Shown here piece by piece: positions 1-8,543 of a stretch of 64,000 nucleotides of DNA (position 1 is its first letter; each line of letters begins with the position of its first letter). The position numbers were made by a program, and so were the translations under genes. Below the pieces are notes generated by a model. The model searched no databases. It saw nothing but the letters and a program-made list of their open reading frames with translations, and had not been told where the DNA came from. The DNA comes from Pseudomonas sp. P7548. GTDB lineage: Bacteria; Pseudomonadota; Gammaproteobacteria; Pseudomonadales; Pseudomonadaceae. The stretch spans positions 62,001 through 126,000 of the forward strand of contig NZ_JACARO010000036.1 in NCBI RefSeq assembly GCF_013386585.1, written 5' to 3'.

Positions 1-58
1 TCGGCAGCATCAGTGCACGGCCCAGGCGTTGCAGGCCTTCGATGAAATGTTGGTACAT
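1..58 (-). CDS. nagE: PTS N-acetylglucosamine transporter NagE, N-terminal fragment
   Basis: Only the first 19 codons lie in the window; the gene continues off the left edge. The start reads MYQHFIEGLQRLGRALMLP, the amphipathic opening typical of the membrane IIC domain of GlcNAc PTS permeases. A GGGAGA ribosome binding site precedes the ATG. The gene follows nagF after 26 bases on the same strand, so it should be the last gene of the nag operon. It would take up and phosphorylate GlcNAc using phosphate from NagF. Identification depends on this short N-terminus plus context. Confidence 0.8.
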   Translation of the reverse strand, partial: MYQHFIEGLQRLGRALMLP

Positions 59-84
59 GGCGAGTCTCCCTTTTCTTGTTGTTG

Positions 85-2613
85 TCAGCTCAGCGGCCAG
101 TGGTGTTGACAGGCTTGGCGAACGGCCTTGGCGCTGCTCAGGTCGAGCAGGCCTTGGCTCAGTTGCCGGCATTGCGCCGCGTCCAAGTGGCGGACGCGGT
201 CCTTGATTTCTCCGATCTGCGGCGGGCTCACCGACAGCTCGCTGACGCCCAGGCCCACCAGCACCGGCGTGGCCAGCGGGTCGGAGGCGAGGGCGCCACA
301 CACGCCGACCCAGCGCCCGTGCTTGGCTGCACCGGCACAGGTCTGGGCGATCAGCCGTAGCAGCGCCGGGTGCAGCGCATCGACGCGGGCAGCGAGGCCG
401 GCGTGGTCGCGGTCCATGGCCAGGGTGTACTGGGACAGGTCATTGGTGCCGATGGACAGGAAGTCCGCATGCTTGGCCAACTGTTCGGCCATCAGCGCGG
501 CGGCGGGCACTTCGATCATCACGCCCAGTTCGGGGCGCTGGGTCAGCTCCAGCTCGGCGCACAGTTCATCCAGGCGCTGGCGAATCTGCAGCAACTCATC
601 CACTTCACTGACCATCGGCAGCAGGATGCGGCAGCGCTCCAGCGGGCTGACTTGCAGCAGCGCACGCAGTTGCTGATCGAGCAGTTCGGGGCGCACCTGG
701 GCCATGCGAATGCCGCGCAAGCCGAGTACTGGGTTGGCCTCGACGGGCAGCGGCAGGTAATCCAGCTGTTTGTCGCCGCCCACGTCGATGGTGCGGATGA
801 TCACCGACTTGTCACCCATCGCATCCAACACGGCTTGATAGGCCTGGCGTTGTTCCTGTTCATCCGGCGCGGTGCGGCGGTCGACAAACAGGAATTCGGT
901 GCGCAGCAGGCCAACGCCATCAGCGCCGTTTTCAAAGGCCACCTGAGCTTCGGCGCTGGAGGCGACATTCGCGGCGATTTCGACGGTCACGCCGTCGGTG
1001 GTGCGTGCCGGTTGCTTAGCCTGGGCGTGTTGCTGTTGGCGGCGCAGTTTCTGTGCATCACGAATCTGGTGCACCTCGGCGTGGCGCGCCTCGCTGGGTG
1101 CCAGTTCCAGGCGGCCGTTGGCAGCGTCGAGCACTACGCGTTGGCCCTGGGGCACATCGAGCACTTCGGCGCCCAACGCGACCACACACGGCAGGCCTTT
1201 ACCACGGGCCAGGATCGCCACGTGGGACGTGGCGCCTCCTTCGGCCATGCAGATGCCGACGGCTTGTTGCGCACTCAGTTGCAACAGGTCGGACGGGGTC
1301 AGTTCATGGGCGCTGACGATTGCACCGGCTGGCAACTCGAAATGCCAGGCTTCCCCGAGCAGTGCGCGCAGTACCCGTTGTTGCAGGTCGCGCAGGTCAT
1401 TGGCGCGCTCGGCAAACAGCGGTTTGCCCAGGGCCAGCAATACCGCGCACTGTGCCTGGATGGCATCGCGCCAGGCGTGCGTCGCTGCGCTGCCTTGTTC
1501 GATTGAACCGGTCGCGGCTTCCAGCAGGTTGGGGTCTTCCAGCAGGGCAAGGTGGGCGGCGAAGATGTCCTCTTCCTCGACATTCTTGCGCTGGCGGGCG
1601 TGGTCCAGGGTCTTGCGGATCTCGCTGCGCACTTGCTCCAGCGCGGTGTCCAGGCGTTGCAGTTGTTCATCGGCGGCGTGGTTGCCGGTGTCGGCGGGCA
1701 GTTCAATGCCGGTCAGGCGGAACAGCGGCCCGCAGACCAATCCCGGTGCGGCGCATACGCCTTGCAACACGCCGGCTTCGGTACTGGCCTTGCGTGGCGC
1801 AACGGCGGCGACGGGGGCGTGGTGTTCTTCTTTGATAGCGGCGGACAAGGCGGCGACCAATGCTTGCACGGCGCCGTCGGCGTCTTTGCCGCGACAGGTC
1901 ACGCGCACCTCATCGCCTTCGCCAATGCCCAGGCCCATCAAGCCGATCAAGCTGTCGCACGAGGCGGATTTATCGCCGTAGTGCAACCACGCCTGGCTGC
2001 TAAAATCCTGGGCGGTCTTGCGCACCAAGGCGGCTGGGCGTGCATGCAAGCCACCACGGTGAGTGATGCGCACACGGGCGCTGGCTTCAGCGACCGAGTT
2101 ATCCACAGTCGCCTGGGCCTGCGCCGTCGAGCGCGTCACGATCTGCAACAACGGCTCGCCGACCTTGACGCTGTTCCCGGCAACCGGCCGCAGCTCAAAT
2201 CGCTCGCCGTTGGTCAGGATGATCAGGCTGACCAGGCTCTTGCACTGGCGCGCAATGCGGTCCAGGTCAAACTGCACCAGGGCCTGGCCCTTGCTCACCC
2301 GGGCGCCGTCCTTGACCAGCAAGGCGAAGCCTTCGCCATTGAGTTCAACCGTGTCGATGCCCACGTGCATGAGCACTTCGGCACCGTTCTCGGCGCGGAT
2401 CGTCAGTGCATGGCCGGTACGTGCGACGTGGATGATCACACCGTCGCAGGGCGCGTGCAGGCAATCGTTCAGCGGGTCGATGGCAATGCCGTCGCCCATG
2501 GCGCCACTGGCGAACACTTCATCGGGAACGTTGCCCAGGGTCAGCAGCGGCCCGCTTAACGGGGCGCTGAGGGTCAATGCATTATTGTTGTTGGACATGG
2601 GCACGGTACTCAT
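85..2613 (-). CDS. nagF: Multidomain PTS phosphotransferase (EIIA-HPr-EI), GlcNAc-type
   Basis: This 842-residue protein fuses three phosphotransferase modules. An EIIA-Glc-like domain (about 20-155) has its phosphorylatable His near residue 83 (LMHVGIDTVEL). An HPr domain (about 180-265) has GLHARPAA with His190. An Enzyme I domain (about 283-840) has GGATSHVAILARG with His464 and the PEP-binding signatures later on. It would pass phosphate from PEP to NagE. The same domain order is known for NagF of pseudomonads. It lies 21 bases after nagB and 26 bases before nagE. A second in-frame Met at residue 6 could be the true start. Confidence 0.93.
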   Translation of the reverse strand: MSTVPMSNNNNALTLSAPLSGPLLTLGNVPDEVFASGAMGDGIAIDPLNDCLHAPCDGVIIHVARTGHALTIRAENGAEVLMHVGIDTVELNGEGFALLVKDGARVSKGQALVQFDLDRIARQCKSLVSLIILTNGERFELRPVAGNSVKVGEPLLQIVTRSTAQAQATVDNSVAEASARVRITHRGGLHARPAALVRKTAQDFSSQAWLHYGDKSASCDSLIGLMGLGIGEGDEVRVTCRGKDADGAVQALVAALSAAIKEEHHAPVAAVAPRKASTEAGVLQGVCAAPGLVCGPLFRLTGIELPADTGNHAADEQLQRLDTALEQVRSEIRKTLDHARQRKNVEEEDIFAAHLALLEDPNLLEAATGSIEQGSAATHAWRDAIQAQCAVLLALGKPLFAERANDLRDLQQRVLRALLGEAWHFELPAGAIVSAHELTPSDLLQLSAQQAVGICMAEGGATSHVAILARGKGLPCVVALGAEVLDVPQGQRVVLDAANGRLELAPSEARHAEVHQIRDAQKLRRQQQHAQAKQPARTTDGVTVEIAANVASSAEAQVAFENGADGVGLLRTEFLFVDRRTAPDEQEQRQAYQAVLDAMGDKSVIIRTIDVGGDKQLDYLPLPVEANPVLGLRGIRMAQVRPELLDQQLRALLQVSPLERCRILLPMVSEVDELLQIRQRLDELCAELELTQRPELGVMIEVPAAALMAEQLAKHADFLSIGTNDLSQYTLAMDRDHAGLAARVDALHPALLRLIAQTCAGAAKHGRWVGVCGALASDPLATPVLVGLGVSELSVSPPQIGEIKDRVRHLDAAQCRQLSQGLLDLSSAKAVRQACQHHWPLS

Positions 2614-2634
2614 CAGGAAAACACGGCAATCGAC

Positions 2635-3657
2635 TCAGTGAGTGCGGGTGACTTTGCTCAGGTGGCGCGGTTGGTCCGGGTCCATGCCCCGGGCGTGCGC
2701 CAAACCGGCGGCCATCACGTAGAAGCTCTGGATCGCCAGGATCGGGTCCAGGCTCGGGTGTTCGGCGCGGCTCAAGGTCAGGTCGCGTTCGGCGATATCG
2801 TCGGGTGCGGCCAGCAAGACGCGGGCACCGCGTTGGCGCATGTCGGCCGCCAGGCTCAACAGACCGGCTTGCTCGGCGCCGCGTGGGGCGAACACCAGCA
2901 GTGGGTAGTTCTTGTCGATCAAGGCCATGGGGCCATGACGCACTTCGGCGCTGCTGAAGGCTTCGGCCTGGATCGCCGAGGTTTCCTTGAGCTTGAGCGC
3001 GGCTTCCTGGGCGATGGCAAACCCGGCGCCACGGCCGATCACCATCAGTTGCTGGCAACCGCGCAAGGCTTCGATGGCACGGCTCCAATCCTGCTTGGCC
3101 GCGGCGCGCAGGTCATCGGGCAGGGCGCGGCAGGCTTGCAGCAACTCGGCTTCCTGGTTCCAGTGGCCGATCAACTGCGCGCTGGCGCTGAGGGTGGCGA
3201 TAAAGCTCTTGGTGGCCGCGACGCTGTGTTCCGGCCCGGCGCACAGCGGCACATGGAATTCGCAGGCGGCTTCCAGCGGCGAGTCTTCGGCGTTGACCAT
3301 GGAAATGCTCAGCACGCCGCGTTTGCGCAGCAGGCGCAGACTGTTGACCAGGTCCGGGCTTTGCCCCGATTGAGAGAAACCAAACGCTACCTGCCCACTG
3401 ACCTTCAACGGCGCTTGCAGCAAGGTCACCACCGACATCGGCAATGACGCCACTGGCACACCCACATGCTGCATGGTCAGGTAGGCGAAGTAGCTGGCGG
3501 CATGGTCAGAGCTGCCACGGGCGATGGTCATCGCCACTTGCGGCGGCTGGCGGCGCAGGCGGCCGGCGATTTCTTCCAGCAGCGGGTCCAGGCGTTGCAG
3601 TTGGGCCGCGACGGCGTCACAGGAGGCCAGGGCCTCTTCAAGCATTTTTGAAGTCAA
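2635..3657 (-). CDS. nagB: Glucosamine-6-phosphate deaminase, SIS-domain type (NagB-II)
   Basis: The 340-residue protein has two SIS sugar-isomerase domains (about 30-165 and 195-330). It shows ARGSSDHAASYFAY and SQSGQSPDL, the sugar-phosphate-binding loops shared with the isomerase half of GlmS, but it lacks the glutaminase domain. In the nag context it most likely converts glucosamine-6-phosphate to fructose-6-phosphate and ammonia, as NagB-II enzymes do. Its start overlaps the end of nagA by 20 bases, which implies coupled translation. It is not homologous to the classical NagB fold, so the function comes from family and context. Confidence 0.88.
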   Translation of the reverse strand: MTSKMLEEALASCDAVAAQLQRLDPLLEEIAGRLRRQPPQVAMTIARGSSDHAASYFAYLTMQHVGVPVASLPMSVVTLLQAPLKVSGQVAFGFSQSGQSPDLVNSLRLLRKRGVLSISMVNAEDSPLEAACEFHVPLCAGPEHSVAATKSFIATLSASAQLIGHWNQEAELLQACRALPDDLRAAAKQDWSRAIEALRGCQQLMVIGRGAGFAIAQEAALKLKETSAIQAEAFSSAEVRHGPMALIDKNYPLLVFAPRGAEQAGLLSLAADMRQRGARVLLAAPDDIAERDLTLSRAEHPSLDPILAIQSFYVMAAGLAHARGMDPDQPRHLSKVTRTH

Positions 3658-4744
3658 TGGTTTCTCCTTCGACCATTACGTCGGTGAGTGTCAGGGAGCG
3701 GTCCAGGCGCACGCAGTCGGCAAAACTGCCCGGTTGCAGGCGGCCGCGTTCTTCCAGGCCCAGGTAGTCCGCAGGAAATTGCGACAGGCGTTGTGAGGCT
3801 TCGCTGATGGGCAGGCCGATCTTCACCAGGTTGCGCAGCGCCTGGTCCATGGTCAGCGTGCTGCCGGCCAGGGTGCCGTCGGCCAGTCGTACGCCGCCCA
3901 GGCATTTGGTCACGGTGTGGCTGCCCAGCTTGTATTCACCGTCGGGCATGCCGGCGGCGGCGGTGGAATCGGTGACGCAATACAGGCACGGGATCGAGCG
4001 CAGGGCCACGCGCATCGCACCGGGGTGCACGTGCAGCAAGTCGGGGATCAATTCCGCGTATTTGGCATGGGCCAACGCCGCGCCGACGATGCCGGGTTCG
4101 CGGTGATGCAGCGGGCTCATGGCGTTGTATAAATGGGTGAAGCTGGTGGCCCCGGCGGCCATCGCGGCGACACCTTCTTCATAGCTGCCCAGGGTATGGC
4201 CGATCTGCATGCGCACGCCGCGTTCGCTGAGGGCGCGGATCAGGGCGTCATGGCCGGCGATTTCCGGCGCGATGGTAATGACGCGGATCGGCGCCAGGCG
4301 CAGGTAGGCTTCCACTTCTGCCATCAGCGCGGTGTGGGCGAAGTTGGGTTGGGCGCCGAGCTTGCCTGGATTGATGTAAGGGCCTTCCAGGTGCACGCCG
4401 AGTACGCGAGCGCTGCCGGCAGGGCGCTGTTCGCAGAAGCTGCCGAGTTGGCCGAGCACGCGGGAGATTTCCTCCACCGGCGCGGTCATGGTGGTGGCCA
4501 GCAGGGAGGTGGTACCAAAACGCACGTGGGTGCGGGTGATGGTCTCGAAGGCTATCGCGCCTTCCATGATGTCCGCACCGCCACCGCCGTGCACGTGCAG
4601 GTCGATGAAGCCTGGCAGCAGATAGGGCAAGTCGTTTTCAGCCGGGTCGCACGGTGTGCCTTCGATGGCGACGACCTTGCCGTGCGCGTGCACCAGGTGG
4701 CCGCGAATCCAGCCGCTGGGCGTGAGGATGTTGTCTTCGGACAT
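3638..4744 (-). CDS. nagA: N-acetylglucosamine-6-phosphate deacetylase
   Basis: This 368-residue amidohydrolase removes the acetyl group from GlcNAc-6-phosphate. Metal-site motifs are visible: FIDLHVHGGGG with His50 and His52, HLEGPYINPGK, IGHTLGSYEEG, FTHLYNAMSPLHHREPG and the catalytic-Asp segment YCVTDSTAAAGMPDG. I chose the ATG at 4744 (MSEDNILTPSG). An in-frame Met 34 codons upstream would run into nagR and add a low-complexity Thr-rich tail unlike the family. It sits 10 bases after nagR and overlaps nagB. Confidence 0.93.
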   Translation of the reverse strand: MSEDNILTPSGWIRGHLVHAHGKVVAIEGTPCDPAENDLPYLLPGFIDLHVHGGGGADIMEGAIAFETITRTHVRFGTTSLLATTMTAPVEEISRVLGQLGSFCEQRPAGSARVLGVHLEGPYINPGKLGAQPNFAHTALMAEVEAYLRLAPIRVITIAPEIAGHDALIRALSERGVRMQIGHTLGSYEEGVAAMAAGATSFTHLYNAMSPLHHREPGIVGAALAHAKYAELIPDLLHVHPGAMRVALRSIPCLYCVTDSTAAAGMPDGEYKLGSHTVTKCLGGVRLADGTLAGSTLTMDQALRNLVKIGLPISEASQRLSQFPADYLGLEERGRLQPGSFADCVRLDRSLTLTDVMVEGETIDFKNA

Positions 4745-4754
4745 GGGCAGTTCT

Positions 4755-5513
4755 CTAAATTCGCAGTTCAGCGGAATAGTCGTGGCGGCGCAGCTCTGCG
4801 ACGAAGTCGTAGTAGTCGTTGCGGCAGTAGGTGTCGGTGATTTCAATCGGCGTGTTGTCGGCGGTATAGCCGACCCGCGTCATCAGCAGCATCGCGGTGC
4901 CGGGGGCGATGCCCACCAGGCGCGCGAACTCGTCCGAAGCGTTGATCGCCTGCACATGCTGCAGGGCGCGGACGATGGGCTTGCCGATGCTTTCAAAGTA
5001 TTCGTACAGCGAACTGCCCAGGGCCTGGGGTTGCGGCAGCACCGAGGCGGGGACCACGGTCATTTCAATGGCCATCACCGTGTCATCGGCTTTGCGCAGG
5101 CGTTTGAGCCGGGCCACTTTGTCGCTGGTGGACAGGCACAGGCGGATCAGTTCTTCGTGGGTCGGCGGGGTGATGTCGCGTTCAAGCCATTGGGAGCTGG
5201 GCACGAAGCCCTTGAGGCGCAACATCTCGCTGAAGCCCGACAGACGCGACAAGGGTTGTTCCAGGCGTGGCGTGATAAAGGTGCCCGAGCCTTGGCTGCG
5301 GCGGATCAAGCCTTGGTCGAACAGCACTTCCAGTGCCTTGCGGGCGGTGACCCGAGAAATGCTCAACTGCTCGCTGAGCACGCGCTCCGACGGTAGCGCC
5401 TGTTCGGACGTCCACTGGCCGGCATGGATAGCCGCTTCCAGCTTGCGCGCCAATTGCAGGTACAGCGGCGTGGATTGTTTGTCGTCAGGGCGTAAGGCCA
5501 GTATCGGGTTCAT
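4755..5513 (-). CDS. nagR: GntR/HutC-family transcriptional repressor of the nag operon
   Basis: The 252-residue regulator has an N-terminal winged helix (about 10-75, with LPSERVLSEQLSISRVTARKA and GSGTFITP) and a C-terminal UTRA effector domain (about 95-240). This matches the HutC subfamily that includes NagR/DasR-like repressors, which sense GlcN-6-P or GlcNAc-6-P. It is the first gene of the nag operon. Two TGGTAT-rich sites lie upstream at 5569-5588 and 5644-5661, so autoregulation is likely. The symbol rests on family plus genomic position; some Pseudomonas annotations call this gene nagQ. Confidence 0.88.
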   Translation of the reverse strand: MNPILALRPDDKQSTPLYLQLARKLEAAIHAGQWTSEQALPSERVLSEQLSISRVTARKALEVLFDQGLIRRSQGSGTFITPRLEQPLSRLSGFSEMLRLKGFVPSSQWLERDITPPTHEELIRLCLSTSDKVARLKRLRKADDTVMAIEMTVVPASVLPQPQALGSSLYEYFESIGKPIVRALQHVQAINASDEFARLVGIAPGTAMLLMTRVGYTADNTPIEITDTYCRNDYYDFVAELRRHDYSAELRI

Positions 5514-5568
5514 CGTTCAGGGTTCCGATGCGGTTATTGGAGTGTTGTCGCCCGGTATGGGCCGGAAA

Positions 5569-5588
5569 TTAATACCACTTAAATACCA
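5569..5588 (-). promoter_or_regulatory. Putative NagR operator 1 abutting a -35 element
   Basis: On the minus strand the site holds two direct TGGTAT repeats 11 bases apart. It directly follows TTGACA (5589-5594, a perfect -35), so the repeats fill the spacer where RNA polymerase would sit. It lies 56-75 bases before the nagR start. Repressor identity is inferred from the adjacent gene. Confidence 0.6.
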
Positions 5589-5643
5589 TGTCAATGCAGC
5601 CAAAACGGTGCAAATCGCCGTTTCAGGGCGCTGTAATGGGGCC

Positions 5644-5661
5644 TGGTATCAAGTGGTATTA
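5644..5661 (+). promoter_or_regulatory. Putative NagR operator 2, inverted relative to operator 1
   Basis: The sequence TGGTATCAAGTGGTATTA repeats the operator-1 pattern but on the opposite strand. The centre is about 74 bases from the centre of operator 1, close to seven helical turns. That geometry would suit DNA looping or cooperative binding. Confidence 0.5.
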
Positions 5662-5776
5662 GAGAGGTCTTTATTGCGCGCAGAACAGCGCAGCCCGGCG
5701 CGGTGAACTGGTATTCACCGGCAGGCGCCGCACAAGGCAGGCATTTTTTTTGGATTATTTTACGAACGGTCGAGGA

Positions 5777-6280
5777 TTACGGACGAATCTCGATCAGGGT
5801 GCCGTCCTTGACCAGGTTCCAGACTTCGCGCATGTCGACGTTGCGCATGCCGATACAACCGTCGGTCCAGTCCAGGGTGTGGAACCACTGCTCGGGGTAG
5901 TCTTCGGTGTCGGGGGTGCCATGGATCATGATCATGCTGCCCGGCTTCACGCCTTCGCGGCGGGCGCGGGCGGCGTCGCTGATATTGGGGTAGGAGATGT
6001 GCATGGCCAGGTTGAAGCGCTCGCTGGTCTTGCGCCAGTCGATCCAGTAGAAGCCTTCTGGCGTGCGGCGGTCGCCTTCGATCAGCTTGGCGCCCTTGGG
6101 GTTCTTGCCCAGGGAGATGCGATAGGTCTTGAGGGGCTTGCCGTCGTTGATCAGTTGCAACTGACGGGCGGACTTGAGCACCAGGATTTTCTCGACGGGC
6201 TTGCCGCCGATGATTTCCACCGTGGAGGCGCAAGACAGGGTAGCGAACGACAAACAGATAAGAGCAAGCAACAGACGCAT
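5777..6280 (-). CDS. L,D-transpeptidase (YkuD-domain) with signal peptide
   Basis: This 167-residue exported protein has an N-terminal signal segment (MRLLLALICLSFATLSCAS) and a YkuD domain over about residues 25-167. The catalytic motif appears as MIHGTPDTEDYP followed by TDGCIGMRN, with the nucleophilic Cys in the last segment. The position normally written SHGC reads TDGC, as in the ErfK/YafK branch. It would crosslink peptidoglycan or attach proteins to it in the periplasm. It starts 28 bases after the NUDIX gene on the same strand, so the two may share a transcript. The Cys in the signal region is a weak lipobox at best. Confidence 0.85.
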   Translation of the reverse strand: MRLLLALICLSFATLSCASTVEIIGGKPVEKILVLKSARQLQLINDGKPLKTYRISLGKNPKGAKLIEGDRRTPEGFYWIDWRKTSERFNLAMHISYPNISDAARARREGVKPGSMIMIHGTPDTEDYPEQWFHTLDWTDGCIGMRNVDMREVWNLVKDGTLIEIRP

Positions 6281-6308
6281 TAAAACGGTATCCCTGTGTG
6301 CCGGGTTC

Positions 6309-6857
6309 TTATTGGGTGGGCTTGCCCATGGGCGGGACGGCTTCGCTGCGTACGGGGTACGCCTGCTGCCGACGGTCGGCGAAAAAGTATTCTAAGGTAC
6401 GCCCGACCGTGCGAAAAGCCAGCTCTGACCAAGGGATGTCGGCTTCGTCGAAAAGCTTCACTTCCAGGCTTTCGGGGCCTGCGGCAAAGTCGAGGTCGAC
6501 CAGTTCGGCGCGGTAGAAGATATGCACCTGGCTGATGTGCGGTACGTCGATCAAGGTGTAGATGCTCAGGTTGCGCACGCGGGCGCAGGCTTCTTCCAGG
6601 GTTTCGCGTGCGGCGGCCTGTTCCACGGTCTCGCCGTTTTCCATGAAGCCTGCAGGCAGGGTCCAGTAACCCAGGCGCGGTTCGATGGCGCGGCGGCACA
6701 GCAGCACTTTGTCGCCCCATACCGGCACGGTGCCGGCGACGATGTTGGGGTTCTGGTAGTGAATGGTCGAGCAGTGATCACACACGTAGCGCAGGCGGCC
6801 GTCGCCTTCGGGAATGCGCTGGGTAACCGGTTTACCGCACTGGCTGCAGAAGTTCAT
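6309..6857 (-). CDS. NUDIX hydrolase with N-terminal zinc ribbon
   Basis: This 182-residue protein starts with a zinc ribbon (CSQCGKP ... CDHC, within about residues 1-35). The NUDIX domain box reads GFMENGETVEQAA then RETLEEACA; the usual Gly near the end of the box is Cys. It probably cleaves a nucleoside diphosphate derivative such as ADP-ribose or NADH, but the substrate cannot be fixed from sequence. I chose the ATG at 6857, preceded by AGGAAC. A longer reading frame upstream lacks conserved sequence. It is divergent from the next NUDIX gene. Confidence 0.85.
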   Translation of the reverse strand: MNFCSQCGKPVTQRIPEGDGRLRYVCDHCSTIHYQNPNIVAGTVPVWGDKVLLCRRAIEPRLGYWTLPAGFMENGETVEQAAARETLEEACARVRNLSIYTLIDVPHISQVHIFYRAELVDLDFAAGPESLEVKLFDEADIPWSELAFRTVGRTLEYFFADRRQQAYPVRSEAVPPMGKPTQ

Positions 6858-7003
6858 GCTGGGGTTCCTGGAGAGTGGGCCTATCTTGGCTTGGCGGGCA
6901 GGGCCCTGCAAGTTGTCGTTTCGCGACACGGCCAAGGTTTTGGGGTTGGGCACCCGCACGCTTTGGTGCATGATGCAAGGTAGCCAACAGACCGAGATGA
7001 CTC

Positions 7004-7606
7004 ATGCTGGACGAGCTACTTCGCCGGGTAAGCAATCACACCCCCCATACACTGGAGACTGACGGGCGTTTCCCCGAGGCCGCCGTGCTGGTGCCGATTA
7101 CCCGCAGTGACGAACCTGAGCTGATCCTGACCCTGCGCGCCAGTGGCCTGTCGACCCATGGTGGCGAAGTGGCGTTCCCTGGCGGGCGGCGTGACCCCGA
7201 AGACCCGGACCTGATCTTCACCGCGCTGCGCGAAGCCGAAGAAGAAATCGGCCTGCCGCCCGGGCTGGTCGAGGTGATCGGCCCCTTGAGTCCTCTGATT
7301 TCCCTGCACGGTATCCGCGTGACGCCGTATGTGGGCGTGATCCCCGATTACGTCGAATACCTGGCCAATGATGCCGAAATCGCGGCCGTTTTCAGCGTGC
7401 CCTTGGACTTTTTCCGGCAGGACCCGCGCGAACATACCCATCGCATCGATTACCAGGGCCGCAGTTGGTACGTGCCCAGTTATCGGTTCGGCGAATATAA
7501 GATCTGGGGCCTGACGGCAATCATGATCGTCGAGCTGATCAACCTGCTCTATGACGATGCCAAGATCAGCCTGCACCAGCCGCCCAAGAGCTTCATCAAT
7601 ATCTAA
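7004..7606 (+). CDS. CoA pyrophosphatase-like NUDIX hydrolase
   Basis: The 200-residue protein carries the motif that marks CoA-hydrolysing NUDIX enzymes (LTLRASGLSTHGGEVAFPGG) immediately before a NUDIX box ending LREAEEEIGL. This is the NudL/YeaB type, which splits CoA to phosphopantetheine and 3',5'-ADP. It is the first of three closely spaced plus-strand genes (7004-8378). The function is assigned from motif, not from context. Confidence 0.88.
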   Translation: MLDELLRRVSNHTPHTLETDGRFPEAAVLVPITRSDEPELILTLRASGLSTHGGEVAFPGGRRDPEDPDLIFTALREAEEEIGLPPGLVEVIGPLSPLISLHGIRVTPYVGVIPDYVEYLANDAEIAAVFSVPLDFFRQDPREHTHRIDYQGRSWYVPSYRFGEYKIWGLTAIMIVELINLLYDDAKISLHQPPKSFINI

Positions 7607-7641
7607 GCCATCGCTTGAATGGCCAGCCGTGAGGAAAAACC

Positions 7642-8166
7642 ATGAAATACCGCCTGGGCGACGCCCGCGTCGAGACTCATCCACAGAGCTGGGTGGCACC
7701 GAATGCCACGCTGGTGGGCAAGGTCAAGCTGGAGGAGGGCGCCAATGTCTGGTTCAACGCGGTATTGCGTGGCGACAATGAACTGATCCTGATCGGCAAA
7801 AACAGCAACGTGCAGGATGGCAGCGTAATGCACACCGACATGGGCTACCCGCTGACCCTGGGCACCGGCGTGACCATCGGCCATAACGCCATGCTGCACG
7901 GTTGCACTGTCGACGACTACAGCCTGATCGGCATCAACGCGGTGATCCTCAACGGCGCCAAGATCGGTAAGCACTGCATCATCGGCGCCAATTCGCTGAT
8001 CGGCGAAGGCAAGGAAATCCCTGACGGTTCGCTGGTGATGGGCTCGCCGGGCAAAGTGGTGCGTGAGCTGACCGATGCGCAAAAACGCATGTTGGAAGCG
8101 AGTGCCGCGCACTATGTGCACAACTCGCAGCGCTATGCGCGTGACCTGGCTGAGCAGCAAGAATGA
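7642..8166 (+). CDS. Gamma-carbonic-anhydrase-like hexapeptide-repeat protein
   Basis: This 174-residue protein is built of left-handed beta-helix hexapeptide repeats. It has the metal-site pattern seen in the YrdA/CaiE/PaaY group: [31 protein letters not shown]. The three His positions expected for metal binding are present. Family members bind zinc or another metal and some have carbonic anhydrase activity, but many have no proven substrate. Its ATG follows a GAGGAAA site, and its stop overlaps the start of the DUF1289 gene (ATGA). Confidence 0.9.
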   Translation: MKYRLGDARVETHPQSWVAPNATLVGKVKLEEGANVWFNAVLRGDNELILIGKNSNVQDGSVMHTDMGYPLTLGTGVTIGHNAMLHGCTVDDYSLIGINAVILNGAKIGKHCIIGANSLIGEGKEIPDGSLVMGSPGKVVRELTDAQKRMLEASAAHYVHNSQRYARDLAEQQE

Positions 8167-8378
8167 ACCCGATTGAACGCCCCGTCGCCTCGCCGTGCGT
8201 GAGCATTTGCGCCTTGGATGACGACGACATCTGCACCGGCTGCCAGCGCACGGTGGATGAGATCACGCGCTGGAGCCGCATGGACAACGCCGAGCGCCGG
8301 GTGGTGTTGGGGTTGTGCCATGAGCGGGCGAAGGCGAGTGGGTTGGTGTGGATGATTCCTGGGAAATCGGGCGCCTGA
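8163..8378 (+). CDS. DUF1289 family small cysteine-rich protein
   Basis: This 71-residue protein has the DUF1289 pattern: [20 protein letters not shown] then [14 protein letters not shown]. The Cys residues (about 12, 16, 24 and 27) look like a small metal-binding knuckle. The function of the family is not established. Translation is coupled to the upstream gene by a 4-base ATGA overlap. Confidence 0.85.
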   Translation: MNPIERPVASPCVSICALDDDDICTGCQRTVDEITRWSRMDNAERRVVLGLCHERAKASGLVWMIPGKSGA

Positions 8379-8387
8379 TAGTTCGCT

Positions 8388-8471
8388 TTCGCGAGCAAGC
8401 CCGCTCCCACAGTTGACCGCGTTTATCCTGTTGGAATGCGGTTCAAATGTGGGAGCTGGCTTGCCTGCGAT
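8388..8471. repeat. REPIN with unlike arms
   Basis: The left arm (8388-8410) is the CGCGAGCAAGCCCGCTCCCAC type. The right arm (8449-8471) is GTGGGAGCTGGCTTGCCTGC, a different REP subgroup. The loop closely matches that of the REPIN at 10276-10358. It lies between a DUF1289 gene and a VUT transporter gene on the same strand. Confidence 0.9.
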
Positions 8472-8510
8472 GAGGCCCGCCCGGACGACATATTTCTAAT
8501 TGTGAAGTAC

Positions 8511-8532
8511 CCTGTGCGGCATCACCCACAGG
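8511..8532 (+). promoter_or_regulatory. Hairpin in the leader of the VUT transporter gene
   Basis: A stem CCTGTG / CACAGG encloses a 10-base loop and ends 11 bases before the ATG at 8544. No purine-rich ribosome binding site is visible between hairpin and start. The hairpin may control translation of the transporter. It does not match the preQ1-I riboswitch pattern as I know it. Confidence 0.35.
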
Positions 8533-8543
8533 CCCACACTCCC

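Noticed and set aside
370..2559. Long open frames on the plus strand opposite nagF
   Set aside because: They are shadows of a high-GC coding gene; the minus-strand product has full PTS domains and conserved active sites.
8461..8543. preQ1 riboswitch before the VUT transporter
   Set aside because: The hairpin does not show the preQ1-I stem, A-rich tail or pseudoknot pattern I know. Only a plain hairpin is claimed.
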